A stretch of DNA of 24,975 nucleotides from Pleurobrachia bachei. Taxonomy: Eukaryota; Ctenophora; Tentaculata; Cydippida; Pleurobrachiidae. A model generated the notes under the pieces. It was not told the DNA's origin and made no database searches. It saw only the letters and a list, made by a program, of their open reading frames with translations. This document shows positions 8,523 to 17,490 of this stretch, piece by piece. Position numbers and translations under genes: made by a program. The stretch covers positions 3,925-28,899 of the forward strand of contig AVPN01001060.1 in the NCBI GenBank assembly GCA_000695325.1, given 5' to 3'. The stretch's first letter is position 1, and the number at the start of each line of letters is the position of its first letter.

Positions 8523-9570
8523 CGGTGGTTTTATTACCTGTGAATATAGTAGAGGAGGGTTAAAGCGGAGACAATTGTTTCAGTGTCACATGTACCACTC
8601 AACAGATCCTCTATCAATGGAAGTTGGGGAGATATGAGTCCCAGGAACTCCCTGTTCACTGACACATTCGCCAGACCACCCACCGCGAACCTGGGGAGAG
8701 TGAGAATCGATAAAACAGTAGTAGTGTAGTGTGTGTCGAATTGTGTTTTTTTCTGTGCCAATGGCACTGCAACTTAGAGAAAGAAGCAGAGAATATATTT
8801 AGATCATAATGATATTAAATAATATTATGTAATTAATTAATTATACAAACTAAAAACAACGGAAGTTTTTAAGGTCTAATCAATCAATTAATAAATTTCA
8901 CACCTACGAAGTAAGACGGAAGAAGATGGATCATCGAGAATATCCAGAAAGAGATCGCAAATATTAAGTTGTAGGAGGTAGCCGTGGTTAATTGGATTGT
9001 AGCTGAAGTTAGCCAAGTTAGCTGCTATCTGAAGTTTAGTGTCTTCATCTGTGGAACCCGAGAATTCCGTTACTAGTGCCTGGGGATGGGATGGTGTTAG
9101 GAGGGGAATGGGGTGTTAGGATGGGGGTGGAGGTGTTAGGAGGGGGATGGAGGGGAAAGGGAACCAAATCAGTAACAAGTTCAAAACCATATTTTAAAAA
9201 AATGGGTGCAATGATTTATATTATTTACACAGCTAACTTATTTTATCAAAACTCTAAAATCATACGTGAATTTGAAAATTGAAAAACAGTTTCAAATTGT
9301 ACAGTAGGTAATAATCACACTTAATAACAGCTTCAGCCTTTTGGTAGGCCCTCCAAATATCTGTCAAGCCAATGCTCTGACAGCCAAATGTTGTTTCGAT
9401 TAGAATTCCCATTCAAATCTGACCTCCCTCTTCTCTGGCAAGTGAGTCCACTCAACCATCCTACATCTGTTATCAATATCCACTGATATCATAGTACTAG
9501 ACACCGTTCCACACTCCCACTCCCCCACAGTATAACCCTCGTTAAAAAGGTGCTTAAATGACCCATGCAA
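8506..9570 (+). repeat. Segment B3
   Basis: Copy of B that continues without a break into the intact TANGO2 gene, so it is the one anchored in unique sequence to the right. Distinguished by a TAGTG duplication near 8724. Confidence 0.85.
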
Positions 9571-10506
9571 TCCTGTGTCACCAACAGGAATGTCAGTGGT
9601 GTCACCCAGTAGAAACCCAAATACCAATTCCTCTAATTGCTTATCTCTTTCCGAGATAGCCCCGAAATCTAGTCCCTCGAACTTTTTTAACATTTCAATG
9701 AAACGAGCCTGACCGTACACAGCTCGGGGGTTTGTGAATGATTTAGTAGGGGGTAGGTTACCTAGTACTGTTACCTCCTCGTTTGATAGGGGTTTCAGTG
9801 AACCGGAATGGTAATCATAAACAGAGAAAGAAGGCTGATCCCCGGTCAGTTCGCCCATGACAAGATTAAAACAGTTAAAATTGGACTCCAACCCGATACT
9901 CTCCTCTACGTATGTGGACGGGGTTGTGGTTGTATTAAGAAATCCAGGTACCAAACCACCACGAGGAGCCTTGTTTGGATCATAGACTATCCCAGCAGTC
10001 CTACTGTGGACATTTAGTAGAGCACCAAACCGGCCAGATACGGTATCCAGACCCAGCCATGTTCCATTAGATACACCCCTCCCAGAGGCATCTGTCCCTC
10101 CGATAATAGTGCTGTCTTTCCAGCGGTGGGCGGGTAGGGTGGCACGGGATTTAACTTCGTCCCGGTTGAAGGCGATTAGTGCTTTCAGGCCGTGAGGTAG
10201 TTGGGGTGAACTTGCCAGGAAGATTATACACATGGCTAGAGAGGGATCAGGGGATGAAATACTGTCTGGCGCCCGTCTGAGAATCAAATTGGGGTATGGC
10301 GCCGCCAGGTAGATAAAATATGGGGGAGGGGGAAGGGGATATATGGAGGAGGGGCTTTTGTTACTTCGCGAGAGATGGATGGGATAGTGATTGGGTAATG
10401 ATTAGTGATACGAATGAAACTTCAACATATTATTGTCATTGTAACTAACCTGCAAGTATTCGGGTCTATCAGGACGGACCACTTTGTCCTTCTTACTTCT
10501 TTTCAT
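8538..10506 (-). CDS. ARMC7: ARMC7 exons 1-3, with TANGO2 in intron 1
   Basis: Exon 1 (10506-10450) encodes MKRSKKDKVVRPDRPEYLQ and ends at a donor (gttagt) in phase 0. Exon 2 is 9079-8904, ending AG before gtgtga; exon 3 is 8690-8538. Joined, EYLQ-ALVTEFSGS reproduces the human ARMC7 junction YLQELVTEFQD. Exon 4 does not follow directly: beyond the donor at 8537 lies P and then B2' in antisense, and the next sense exons are those of B1 and A2. A complete message needs a long skip to 6360. Intron 1 (10449-9080) encloses the whole TANGO2 gene on the same strand. Confidence 0.75.
9400..10233 (-). CDS. TANGO2: TANGO2 (NRDE-family protein), intact and intronless
   Basis: 277 residues, almost the same as human TANGO2 (276). 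The start is set by the family rule that Cys follows the initiator Met: MCIIF at 10233. An upstream in-frame ATG at 10287 would add 18 residues read mostly from a transposon-like repeat and is rejected. The NRDE motif sits at residues 23-26 (IAFNRDEVKSR), followed by the glycine-rich NGTWLGL stretch. TANGO2 proteins act at mitochondria, ER and Golgi, with proposed roles in acyl-CoA, lipid or haem handling; loss causes a metabolic crisis syndrome in people. The gene lies in ARMC7 intron 1; a GCC-rich MITE is 28 bp upstream of the ATG and a 23-bp palindrome just 3' of the stop. Confidence 0.92.
   Translation of the reverse strand: MCIIFLASSPQLPHGLKALIAFNRDEVKSRATLPAHRWKDSTIIGGTDASGRGVSNGTWLGLDTVSGRFGALLNVHSRTAGIVYDPNKAPRGGLVPGFLNTTTTPSTYVEESIGLESNFNCFNLVMGELTGDQPSFSVYDYHSGSLKPLSNEEVTVLGNLPPTKSFTNPRAVYGQARFIEMLKKFEGLDFGAISERDKQLEELVFGFLLGDTTDIPVGDTGLHGSFKHLFNEGYTVGEWECGTVSSTMISVDIDNRCRMVEWTHLPEKREVRFEWEF
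10262..10312. mobile_element. Short GCC-type MITE in the TANGO2 5' region
   Basis: Begins CTGTCTGGCGCCCG, contains GAGAATCAAAT and ends GGCGCCGCC. Flanks ATGAAATA and ATAAAATA match at 7 of 8 bases. The corresponding copy upstream of TANGO2 in unit 2 is at about 14090-14138, so insertion preceded the duplication. Confidence 0.5.
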
Positions 10507-10711
10507 CACCCAGTTTTCAGTCTCACATTGGCTATTTAGAAAATCATGTTACTGTTACAGAGGTTTAGGAAGTACGGGGTGTTACAGTGTTACGAAGATA
10601 GATCTGAACTGGTTAATAGACATTAGTAGCAGATTGTAATACAGATGATCTAACAAATGGAAAAAAAGTTAAAACCTGAATAAATAAGCAATAAAAAGTC
10701 CCTCTCTCTGA

Positions 10712-12666
10712 TCATTTTATGGCATCTTTTGTCTTCTTTTTCTGTTTCAACATCTTGTGGATCAGCTCACTTGACTTTTCTCGTTTCTTCTGTAATTTCT
10801 GCTTCCGGTTCTTACTATTACCACCACCTCCACACGTCATCTCAACGTTCATCTTGCGACCCTCAAAGTTCGTGTGATGGTATAATAGGGCGTTCTGGAG
10901 GGGATGGATTGTTTTTAGTTCACACAGATGGCGATTATCCGAAGATAGCAAACAAATATACCAGATACCAGGCTATCGATTTGAATGGTTCCTAGATAAA
11001 ACCAGGCACTGTACAATAGAAGATAAAACATACCAGCATAGCGGCAGAAGTCTTGTATTCCACAAACGCACAACCCTTTGGAGTATTATCATCCTTTGTC
11101 AGCAACCTGACAGCCATCAAATCACCTGGTAAGGGAAGGGGGTGTTATAGAACCCCCTAGGTATAATGTGGAGTTTGGATCCATTGCAACCTATTCTTAC
11201 TTCGAGACCTCGATCTCACTCGGGTTTCAATGTCACCAAGTGTGGAGTGTCATGGGGGTGCATGTATTTTCTACCCAGCTGAGTTACACATCAAGATTAG
11301 GGGCGAATTGAAAGATGTGCACGTGCTGCATTAAACCATAGTTACACACTTCAACCAGCACGTGCAACAAGTCCAGCTCCAATCACATCCCCTCCCTATG
11401 GAACACCTGATAAGATGGCTGTTTGGCCTGCCAGTGTGCAATGAGATCTCTGATACCTGTCTCATTCTAATCGGGTTCCTGACCTGGACACTACTTGGCG
11501 TGACGTTCGCAGTACACACTGTCCACAAACATAAACTCAATGCAGCCAAGGTAGGTAACTTGTTATTAAAACTTGTTTTTGTGACAGCTTTTATAATGAC
11601 AGATTTCATAGAGCCACTCCTCTCTCGTGACGTCATTATGCGACAGATCTACATGTCGGGCAATAAAACTAGAATAACTAGTTGACATATGTAGCAATAC
11701 TTGTTATTTGATTACCTCCCCCCCCCCACAGAAAGAAAGAGATTGCCTAGCGATGGAGATAGTGAGACTCAGAACAGCAACTCTAGAAATGATCGACAGT
11801 GTCGTTGAAGACTCGGACTCTCTCCCTAACGAATCCCAAACCATGTTAACCGATCAGATTGAGAATATGGGTGGTGGACCCTCCTGGGCAGGGGACACAC
11901 CATCCGTTGTATCTCCTGCACTAACAAAACTTGTACTAGAACATGGTCTACTGAACGGCAGGGAGGAGCAGGATGGAACTTACCAACTTTCCCGAAATGT
12001 TTCTCCAGGTTCTCCTTTGTGACTGTATAGGGCAGGTTCCCTGAACAGAGGGAAAGGGGGTTAGTAAGCTGGTGACAAGAGCTCTCAAGAGAGAAAGGAG
12101 GTTAGTACAACCCTGTATAGGGCAGGTTCCCTGACAAGAGAGAGAGAGGAGGTTAGTACCCTGTATCTAAGGGCAGGTTCCCTGGCAAGAGAGAAGGGAG
12201 GTTAGTACTGCACTTGGTGATAAGAGGTTAGTACCCTTCTCAAGATGAAAACTTATGACTCTGGTACCAAAATGGAAATCTTCGCTACGGGGATACTTTT
12301 TTAATGTTGATTATGTGTCTTCTAGAGGATATTTTAGTGATTACTGACTTACCAACAAATAAAATAAACCGTGCTTTTGTTTTCTTGGAGGTATCGGCAG
12401 CTTCCGGTTGGGTGACTGGCTGTTCTTCTTTCTCCTCCTCTGGGATTTTCTCTTTAGGAATCTTTATCTTCGTCTTTTTTGGGCCTGATACAGAGAGAAT
12501 TGTTGAGTAAGGGGCGAGAGGTTAAAAAGATCTGGGTGACCCAGAAAATGTAACAAATCATCTAGGAAAATTCAAAAAGGGTACCTGACTGAGTGTGTGA
12601 TTTCTTGTTAAAAAGACTCTGATTCTTTCTGACAAAACCTCCAGGCTTCCTCTCTTTCTTGGCCAT
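10712..12666 (-). CDS. Nop6-like RRM protein, five exons (unit 1)
   Basis: Exons: 12666-12585, 12484-12353, 12040-11984, 11125-11034, 10894-10712. All junctions are GT-AG and phases close exactly to 181 residues. The product has a short basic start (MAKKERKPGGFVRKNQ), a Lys/Glu/Pro linker, then one RRM: RNP2 FILFVGNLPYTV at the exon 2/3 junction, RNP1 KGCAFVEY in exon 4, and the last strand GRKMNVEMT followed by GGGGNSKNRKQKLQKK. The NVEMT-GGGGN signature after the RRM is typical of the fungal Nop6 family, nucleolar factors for small-subunit pre-rRNA processing. The basic tail fits rRNA binding. Intron 3 (11126-11983) holds a membrane-protein gene on the other strand. Confidence 0.8.
11398..12022 (+). 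CDS. Nested single-pass membrane protein, two exons (unit 1)
   Basis: Exon 1 11398-11550, exon 2 11732-12022 (intron 181 nt, gtaggt...cacag), 147 residues. The N-terminal part has one strong hydrophobic segment (CLILIGFLTWTLLGVTFAV) followed by a basic HTVHKHKLN, predicting a cytosolic C-terminus by the positive-inside rule. The rest is acidic and Ser-rich with ALTKLVLEHGLL. Not recognised. Evidence for coding is comparison with the unit 2 copy: most differences are silent, and the single length change is exactly 6 nt. The gene lies in intron 3 of the Nop6-like gene, antisense, and its last 13 codons overlap exon 3 of that gene. Confidence 0.65.
12023..12250. repeat. Minisatellite copying the 5' edge of Nop6-like exon 3
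   Basis: About 50-bp units of the form CCTGTATAGGGCAGGTTCC-ctgacaagagagag-GAGGTTAGTA. On the minus strand each unit reproduces the acceptor and first ~18 nt of exon 3 (cag then GGAACCTGCCCTATACAG), with decoy acceptors near 12131 and 12182. The parallel array in unit 2 is at 15813-15980, with different unit lengths. Confidence 0.75.
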
Positions 12667-13271
12667 ATTGCTATAAATAGGAGGGTTTTCAATTATTATT
12701 TGGTTTTCTCTAGATCCCCCATCCCCAATATAAACACTTTCTAATAAAAACAAGAGTTTTTAGTTAGACAAAGAAATAAAGCAGGTTATAATAACTTCCA
12801 TATCACATAAATCGTTTTGTTATATATTTAACCTGGCGGATCAACCTACAGCACAGGCGGACCATGATTTACTAGCACACCTGTTATTATCAGTGAATGG
12901 TGATTTATTAGAATCAATAAATTTCCTCGATAATCAATTAAGGTGTGCTAGTAAATCAGGGTCCGCTTAACAATTAAATTCGTTTCCCCCGAGCATCCCG
13001 GTAAATTGGGGTCCGACTTTATTAATAAATGAATCCCTTTACTACTTATATCAGCAGTCAACATAAAAACAAAAAGCAGCTTAGGACTCCGGTAGTAGTA
13101 CTCAGCACTAAAGGAAACCACAATCAACAAGAATAAATGCATTATGTTTCATAATGCTATGTTTCCCCGCCAACCTTTCATTTCTAACATGAAGGCGGGA
13201 CAGACATTTCGGATTATATATATCACTCAAACAGTATAGAACAAATCCTTGTGTTTTAGTAGTGCACTAAA
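12667..13271. other. Nop6-like 5' flank: foldback elements, no gene
   Basis: 12858-12882 and 12941-12965 form a 25-bp inverted repeat with one mismatch (GATTTACTAGCACACCT and AGGTGTGCTAGTAAATC) with a ~58-bp loop; 12997-13018 is a half-site of the pogo-like MITE (CCCGGTAAATTGGGGTCCGA). Smaller hairpins follow at 13141-13195 (CATTATGTTTCATAATG; CCCGCC with GGCGGG). Repeated exactly at 16407-17011 and 17491-18095. Confidence 0.6.
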
Positions 13272-14063
13272 TTACGCGCCGCATTGCGGAATTGCACGCC
13301 ACACATTTCCTGAAAACGTGTCATTGAAGTGGTTTATGAAGGAGCAACACTCCCCCACAGTATAACCCTCGTTAAAAAGGTGCTTAAATGACCCATGTAA
13401 TCCGGTGTCACCAACCTGTATTTCGGTGGTGTCACCCAGTAGAAACCCAAATACCAGTTCCTCTAATCGTGCATCTCTTTCTGAGATAGCCCCGAAATCT
13501 AGTCCCTCTAACTTTTTTAACATTTCAATGAAACGAGCCTGACCATATACCGCTCGTGGGTTAGTAAATGATGCCGTAGGGGGCAAGTTACCGAGAACAG
13601 TTACCTCCTCGTTTGATAGGGGTGTGAGGGTACTGGAATGATAATCATAAACAGAGAAAGAAGGCTGATCCCCCATTAATTCACCCATGACAAGATTAAA
13701 ACAATTAAAATTGGATTCCACCCCGATACTCTCCTCTACGTATGTGGAAGGGGTTGTGGTGGTATTCAGAAACCCTGGTACTAGACCACCACGGGGAGCC
13801 TTGTTGGGATCGAAAATTATCCCAGCAGTCCTGCTGTGGACATTTAGCAGAGCCCCAAACCGGCCAGATACGGTATCTAGACCGAGCCATGTCCCATTTG
13901 AGACACCCCTCCCTGAAGCATCCGTCCCTCCGATGATAGTGCTATCCTCCCAGCGGTGGGCAGGTAGGGTGGTACGGGATTTAACTTCGTCCCGATTAAA
14001 GGCTATCAGAGCTTTCAGGCCGTGCGGGAGATGGGGTGAGCTTGCCAGGAAGATTATACACAT
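13272..14063 (-). pseudogene. TANGO2: TANGO2 copy with replaced C-terminus (unit 2)
   Basis: Residues 1-238 match the intact TANGO2 at about 94-95%, including Cys2 and NRDE. At the duplication join the last 39 residues are lost and replaced by 25 read from the Nop6-like upstream region (CCSFINHFND...). The lost part forms the last strands of the domain, so the product is probably unstable. The upstream part is open and many differences are silent, suggesting it was under selection until truncation or is a diverged allele of the intact gene. Confidence 0.85.
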
Positions 14064-14089
14064 GGCTAGAGAGGGAGGGGGATGAAATA

Positions 14090-14138
14090 CTGTCTGGCGC
14101 CTGTCTGGGAATCAAATTGGGGTCTGGCGCCGACGGCA
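14090..14138. mobile_element. Short GCC-type MITE, unit 2 copy
   Basis: Begins CTGTCTGGCGCCTG, contains GGGAATCAAAT and lies 27 bp upstream of the truncated TANGO2 ATG, as in unit 1. Its right end is more degenerate (GGCGCCGACGG). Confidence 0.45.
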
Positions 14139-14242
14139 GATAAAATATGGGGGAGGGGGTTACATATGGGTGGAGGGGGAAGGGGATATATGGAGGAGAG
14201 GCTTTTGTTACTTCGCGAGAGATGGAGGGGATGGCAACTAAC

Positions 14243-14299
14243 CTGCAAGTATTCGGGTCTATCAGGACGGGCAACTTTGTCCTTCTTACTTCTTTTCAT
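14243..14299 (-). pseudogene. ARMC7: ARMC7 exon 1, orphan copy (unit 2)
   Basis: Encodes MKRSKKDKVARPDRPEYLQ and keeps its donor (gttagt), one residue different from unit 1. No ARMC7 exon 2 follows within unit 2; the next would be in the B segments beyond unit 1. Confidence 0.75.
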
Positions 14300-14475
14300 C
14301 AGTTTTCAGTCTCACATTGGCTATTAGGACTAGAAATAGTTATTTAAGTGTTACAGGGGTGTTTCGAAGATAGATCTGAACTCGTTAGCAGACATATCAG
14401 ATTGTAACACAGGTGATCTAATGAATGGAAAAAAGTTAAAACCTGAATAAATAAGTAATAAAAAGTCCCTCTATC

Positions 14476-16406
14476 TCATTTGATGGCATCTTTTGTCTTT
14501 TTTTTCTGTTTCAACATCTTGTGGATCAGTTCACTTGACTTTTCTCGTTTCTTTTGTAATTTCTGCTTCCTGTTCTTACTATTACCTCCACCACCACACG
14601 TCATCTCCACGTTCATCTTGCGACCCTCAAAACTCGTGTGATGGTATAATAGGGCGTTCTGGAGGGGATGGATTGTTTTTAGTTCACACAGATGGCGATT
14701 ATCCGAAGATAGCAAACAAATATACCAGATACCAGGCTATCTACATATTTGTATGGTTACTAGATAAAACCAGGCACTAGTACAATAGAAGATTCATTGT
14801 TATGCGGCTAATAAACAATCGACCGATCATTATTCTCTGTCAGAAGATAAAACATACCAACATGGCGGCAGAAGTCTTGTATTCCACAAACGCACACCCC
14901 TTTGGAGTATTATCATCCTTTGTCAGCAACCTGACGGCCATCAAATCACCTGGTCAGAGGGAGGGGGTGTGTTATAGAGGGGGATTGTGGACTGTGGAGA
15001 GAGAGGGATGGAGGGAGTGTTGCTATAATAGGGCCCCGGCCCCTAGCTGTAGTGAGGAGTGTCAGCTAAGTCGTATCAAGATGAGGGGCGGGTTGAAAGA
15101 TGTGCACGTGCTGCATTACACCATAGTTACACACTTCAACCAGCACGTGCAACTATACAACTCCAATCACATCCCCTCCCTATGGAACACCTGATAAGAT
15201 GGCTGTTTGGCCTGCCTGTGTGCAATGAGATCTCTGATACATGTCTCATACTAATCGGCTTCCTGACGTGGACACTACTTGGCGTGACGTTTGCAGTGCA
15301 CACCGTTCACAAACATAAACTTAATGCAGCCAAGGTAAGTAACCTGTTATTAAAACTTGTTTTTCTGACAGCTTTTATAATGACAGATTTGATAGCTCGC
15401 CGCTCCTCTCTCGTGACGTCATTACGTGACAGATCTACATGTCGGGCAATAAAACTAGAAAAACTAGTATACATACATATTACATATGTAGCAATACTTG
15501 TTATTTATTAACCTCCCCCACCCCCAGAAAGAAAGAGATTGTCTAGCGATGGAGATAGTGAGGCTCCGAACAGCAACTCTCGAGATGATTGACAGTGTCG
15601 TTGAGGACTCGGACTCCCTCCCTAACGAATCCCAGACCATGCTGACCGATCAGATCGAGGGAACTGGACCCTCCTGGGCGGGAGACACACCTTCAGTGGT
15701 ATCGCCGGCACTAACAAAACTTGTACTAGAACATGGTCTACTGAGCGGCAGGGAGGGGGAGGATGAAACTTACCAACTTTCCCGAAATGTTTCTCCAGGT
15801 TCTCCTTTGTGACTGTATAGGGCAGGTTCCCTGAATAGAGAGAGGGGAGGTTAGCACAACCCTGTATAGGGTAGGTTCCCTGAACAGAGAGAGAGAGGAG
15901 GTTAGTACCCTGTATCTAAGGGCAGGTTCCCTGGCAAGAGGTTAGTACTGCACTTGGTGATAAGAGGTTAGTACCCTTCTCAAGATGAAAACTTATGACT
16001 CTGGTACCAAAATGGAAATCTTCGCTACGGGGATACTTTTTTAATGTTGATTATGTGTCTTCTAGAGGATATTTTAGTGATTACTGACTTACCAACAAAT
16101 AAAATAAACCGTGCTTTTGTTTTCTTGGAGGTATCGGCAGCTTCCGGTTGGGTGACTGGCTGTTCTTCTTTCTCCTCCTCTGGGATTTTCTCTTTAGGAA
16201 TCTTTATCTTCGTCTTTTTTGGGCCTGATACAGAGAGAATTGTTGAGTAAGGGGCGAGAGGTTAAAAAGATCTGGGTGACCCAGAAAATGTAACAAATCA
16301 TCTAGGAAAATTCAAAAAGGGTACCTGACTGAGTGTGTGATTTCTTGTTAAAAAGACTCTGATTCTTTCTGACAAAACCTCCAGGCTTCCTCTCTTTCTT
16401 GGCCAT
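14476..16406 (-). CDS. Nop6-like RRM protein, second intact copy (unit 2)
   Basis: Exons: 16406-16325, 16224-16093, 15830-15774, 14949-14858, 14658-14476. Lengths and phases are identical to unit 1 (82, 132, 57, 92, 183 nt), giving 181 residues, with RNP2, RNP1 and the GGGGN tail all intact. Exons 1 and 2 are identical to unit 1, while the introns and exons 3-5 carry substitutions. Both copies look functional. Confidence 0.8.
15182..15812 (+). CDS. Nested single-pass membrane protein, second copy (unit 2)
   Basis: Exon 1 15182-15334, exon 2 15528-15812, 145 residues. It differs from the unit 1 protein by a two-residue deletion (QIEGTGPSW against QIENMGGGPSW) and a few substitutions; the transmembrane segment is unchanged. 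Again antisense inside Nop6-like intron 3, overlapping exon 3 by 39 nt. Confidence 0.65.
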
Positions 16407-17208
16407 ATTGCTATAAATAGGAGGGTTTTCAATTATTATTTGGTTTTCTCTAGATCCCCCATCCCCAATATAAACACTTTCTAATAAAAACAAGAGTTTT
16501 TAGTTAGACAAAGAAATAAAGCAGGTTATAATAACTTCCATATCACATAAATCGTTTTGTTATATATTTAACCTGGCGGATCAACCTACAGCACAGGCGG
16601 ACCATGATTTACTAGCACACCTGTTATTATCAGTGAATGGTGATTTATTAGAATCAATAAATTTCCTCGATAATCAATTAAGGTGTGCTAGTAAATCAGG
16701 GTCCGCTTAACAATTAAATTCGTTTCCCCCGAGCATCCCGGTAAATTGGGGTCCGACTTTATTAATAAATGAATCCCTTTACTACTTATATCAGCAGTCA
16801 ACATAAAAACAAAAAGCAGCTTAGGACTCCGGTAGTAGTACTCAGCACTAAAGGAAACCACAATCAACAAGAATAAATGCATTATGTTTCATAATGCTAT
16901 GTTTCCCCGCCAACCTTTCATTTCTAACATGAAGGCGGGACAGACATTTCGGATTATATATATCACTCAAACAGTATAGAACAAATCCTTGTGTTTTAGT
17001 AGTGCACTAAATTACGCGCCGCATTGCGGAATTGCACGCCACACATTTCCTGAAAACGTGTCATTGAAGTGGTTTATGAAGGAGCAGGTTGTTGTGTGCA
17101 CGGCCTAGTTCCTACATGTTGCCCCTCGCAACCTGAAACGGGACAAGAGAGAGTGCTACACATAGTCACTATATCCCTTTAGATTTCTAAACCCCTATGC
17201 CTTTTTGC

Positions 17209-17490
17209 TTGGAGGTATCGGCAGCTTCCGGTTGGGTGACTGGCTGTTCTTCTTTCTCCTCCTCTGGGATTTTCTCTTTAGGAATCTTTATCTTCGTCTT
17301 TTTTGGGCCTGATACAGAGAGAATTGTTGAGTAAGGGGCGAGAGGTTAAAAAGATCTGGGTGACCCAGAAAATGTAACAAATCATCTAGGAAAATTCAAA
17401 AAGGGTACCTGACTGAGTGTGTGATTTCTTGTTAAAAAGACTCTGATTCTTTCTGACAAAACCTCCAGGCTTCCTCTCTTTCTTGGCCAT
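17209..17490 (-). pseudogene. Nop6-like exon 1 and truncated exon 2 (unit 3)
   Basis: Exon 1 (17490-17409) is intact, but exon 2 is cut off at 17209, before the codons for the basic end and RNP2 strand. No donor or RRM follows. A third Nop6-like promoter and start are therefore present without a gene body. Confidence 0.8.

Larger units (their letters stand above)
9521..13347 (+). repeat. Segmental duplication, unit 1 (3.8 kb)
   Basis: Tandem direct duplicate of 13348-17087. The left two thirds differ by a few percent, with indels; from about 12200 to 13347 the copies are identical as far as read. The join at 13347/13348 fuses the Nop6-like 5' flank (gaaggagca) to the interior of TANGO2 (acactcccccacag). 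Confidence 0.9.
13348..17208 (+). repeat. Segmental duplication, unit 2 (3.86 kb)
   Basis: Second copy of the TANGO2 - ARMC7 exon 1 - Nop6-like - membrane-protein block, plus 121 bp at the right end (17088-17208) absent from unit 1. That tail runs to atgcctttttgc, half of a hairpin that is complete only at the end of unit 3. Confidence 0.9.

Noticed and set aside
10234-10287. Upstream in-frame ATG extending TANGO2 by 18 residues
   Set aside because: The extension reads through a MITE-like repeat, and TANGO2 family members start Met-Cys at 10233.
12304-12510. Plus-strand 68-codon frame, repeated at 16044-16250
   Set aside because: Antisense of Nop6-like exon 2.
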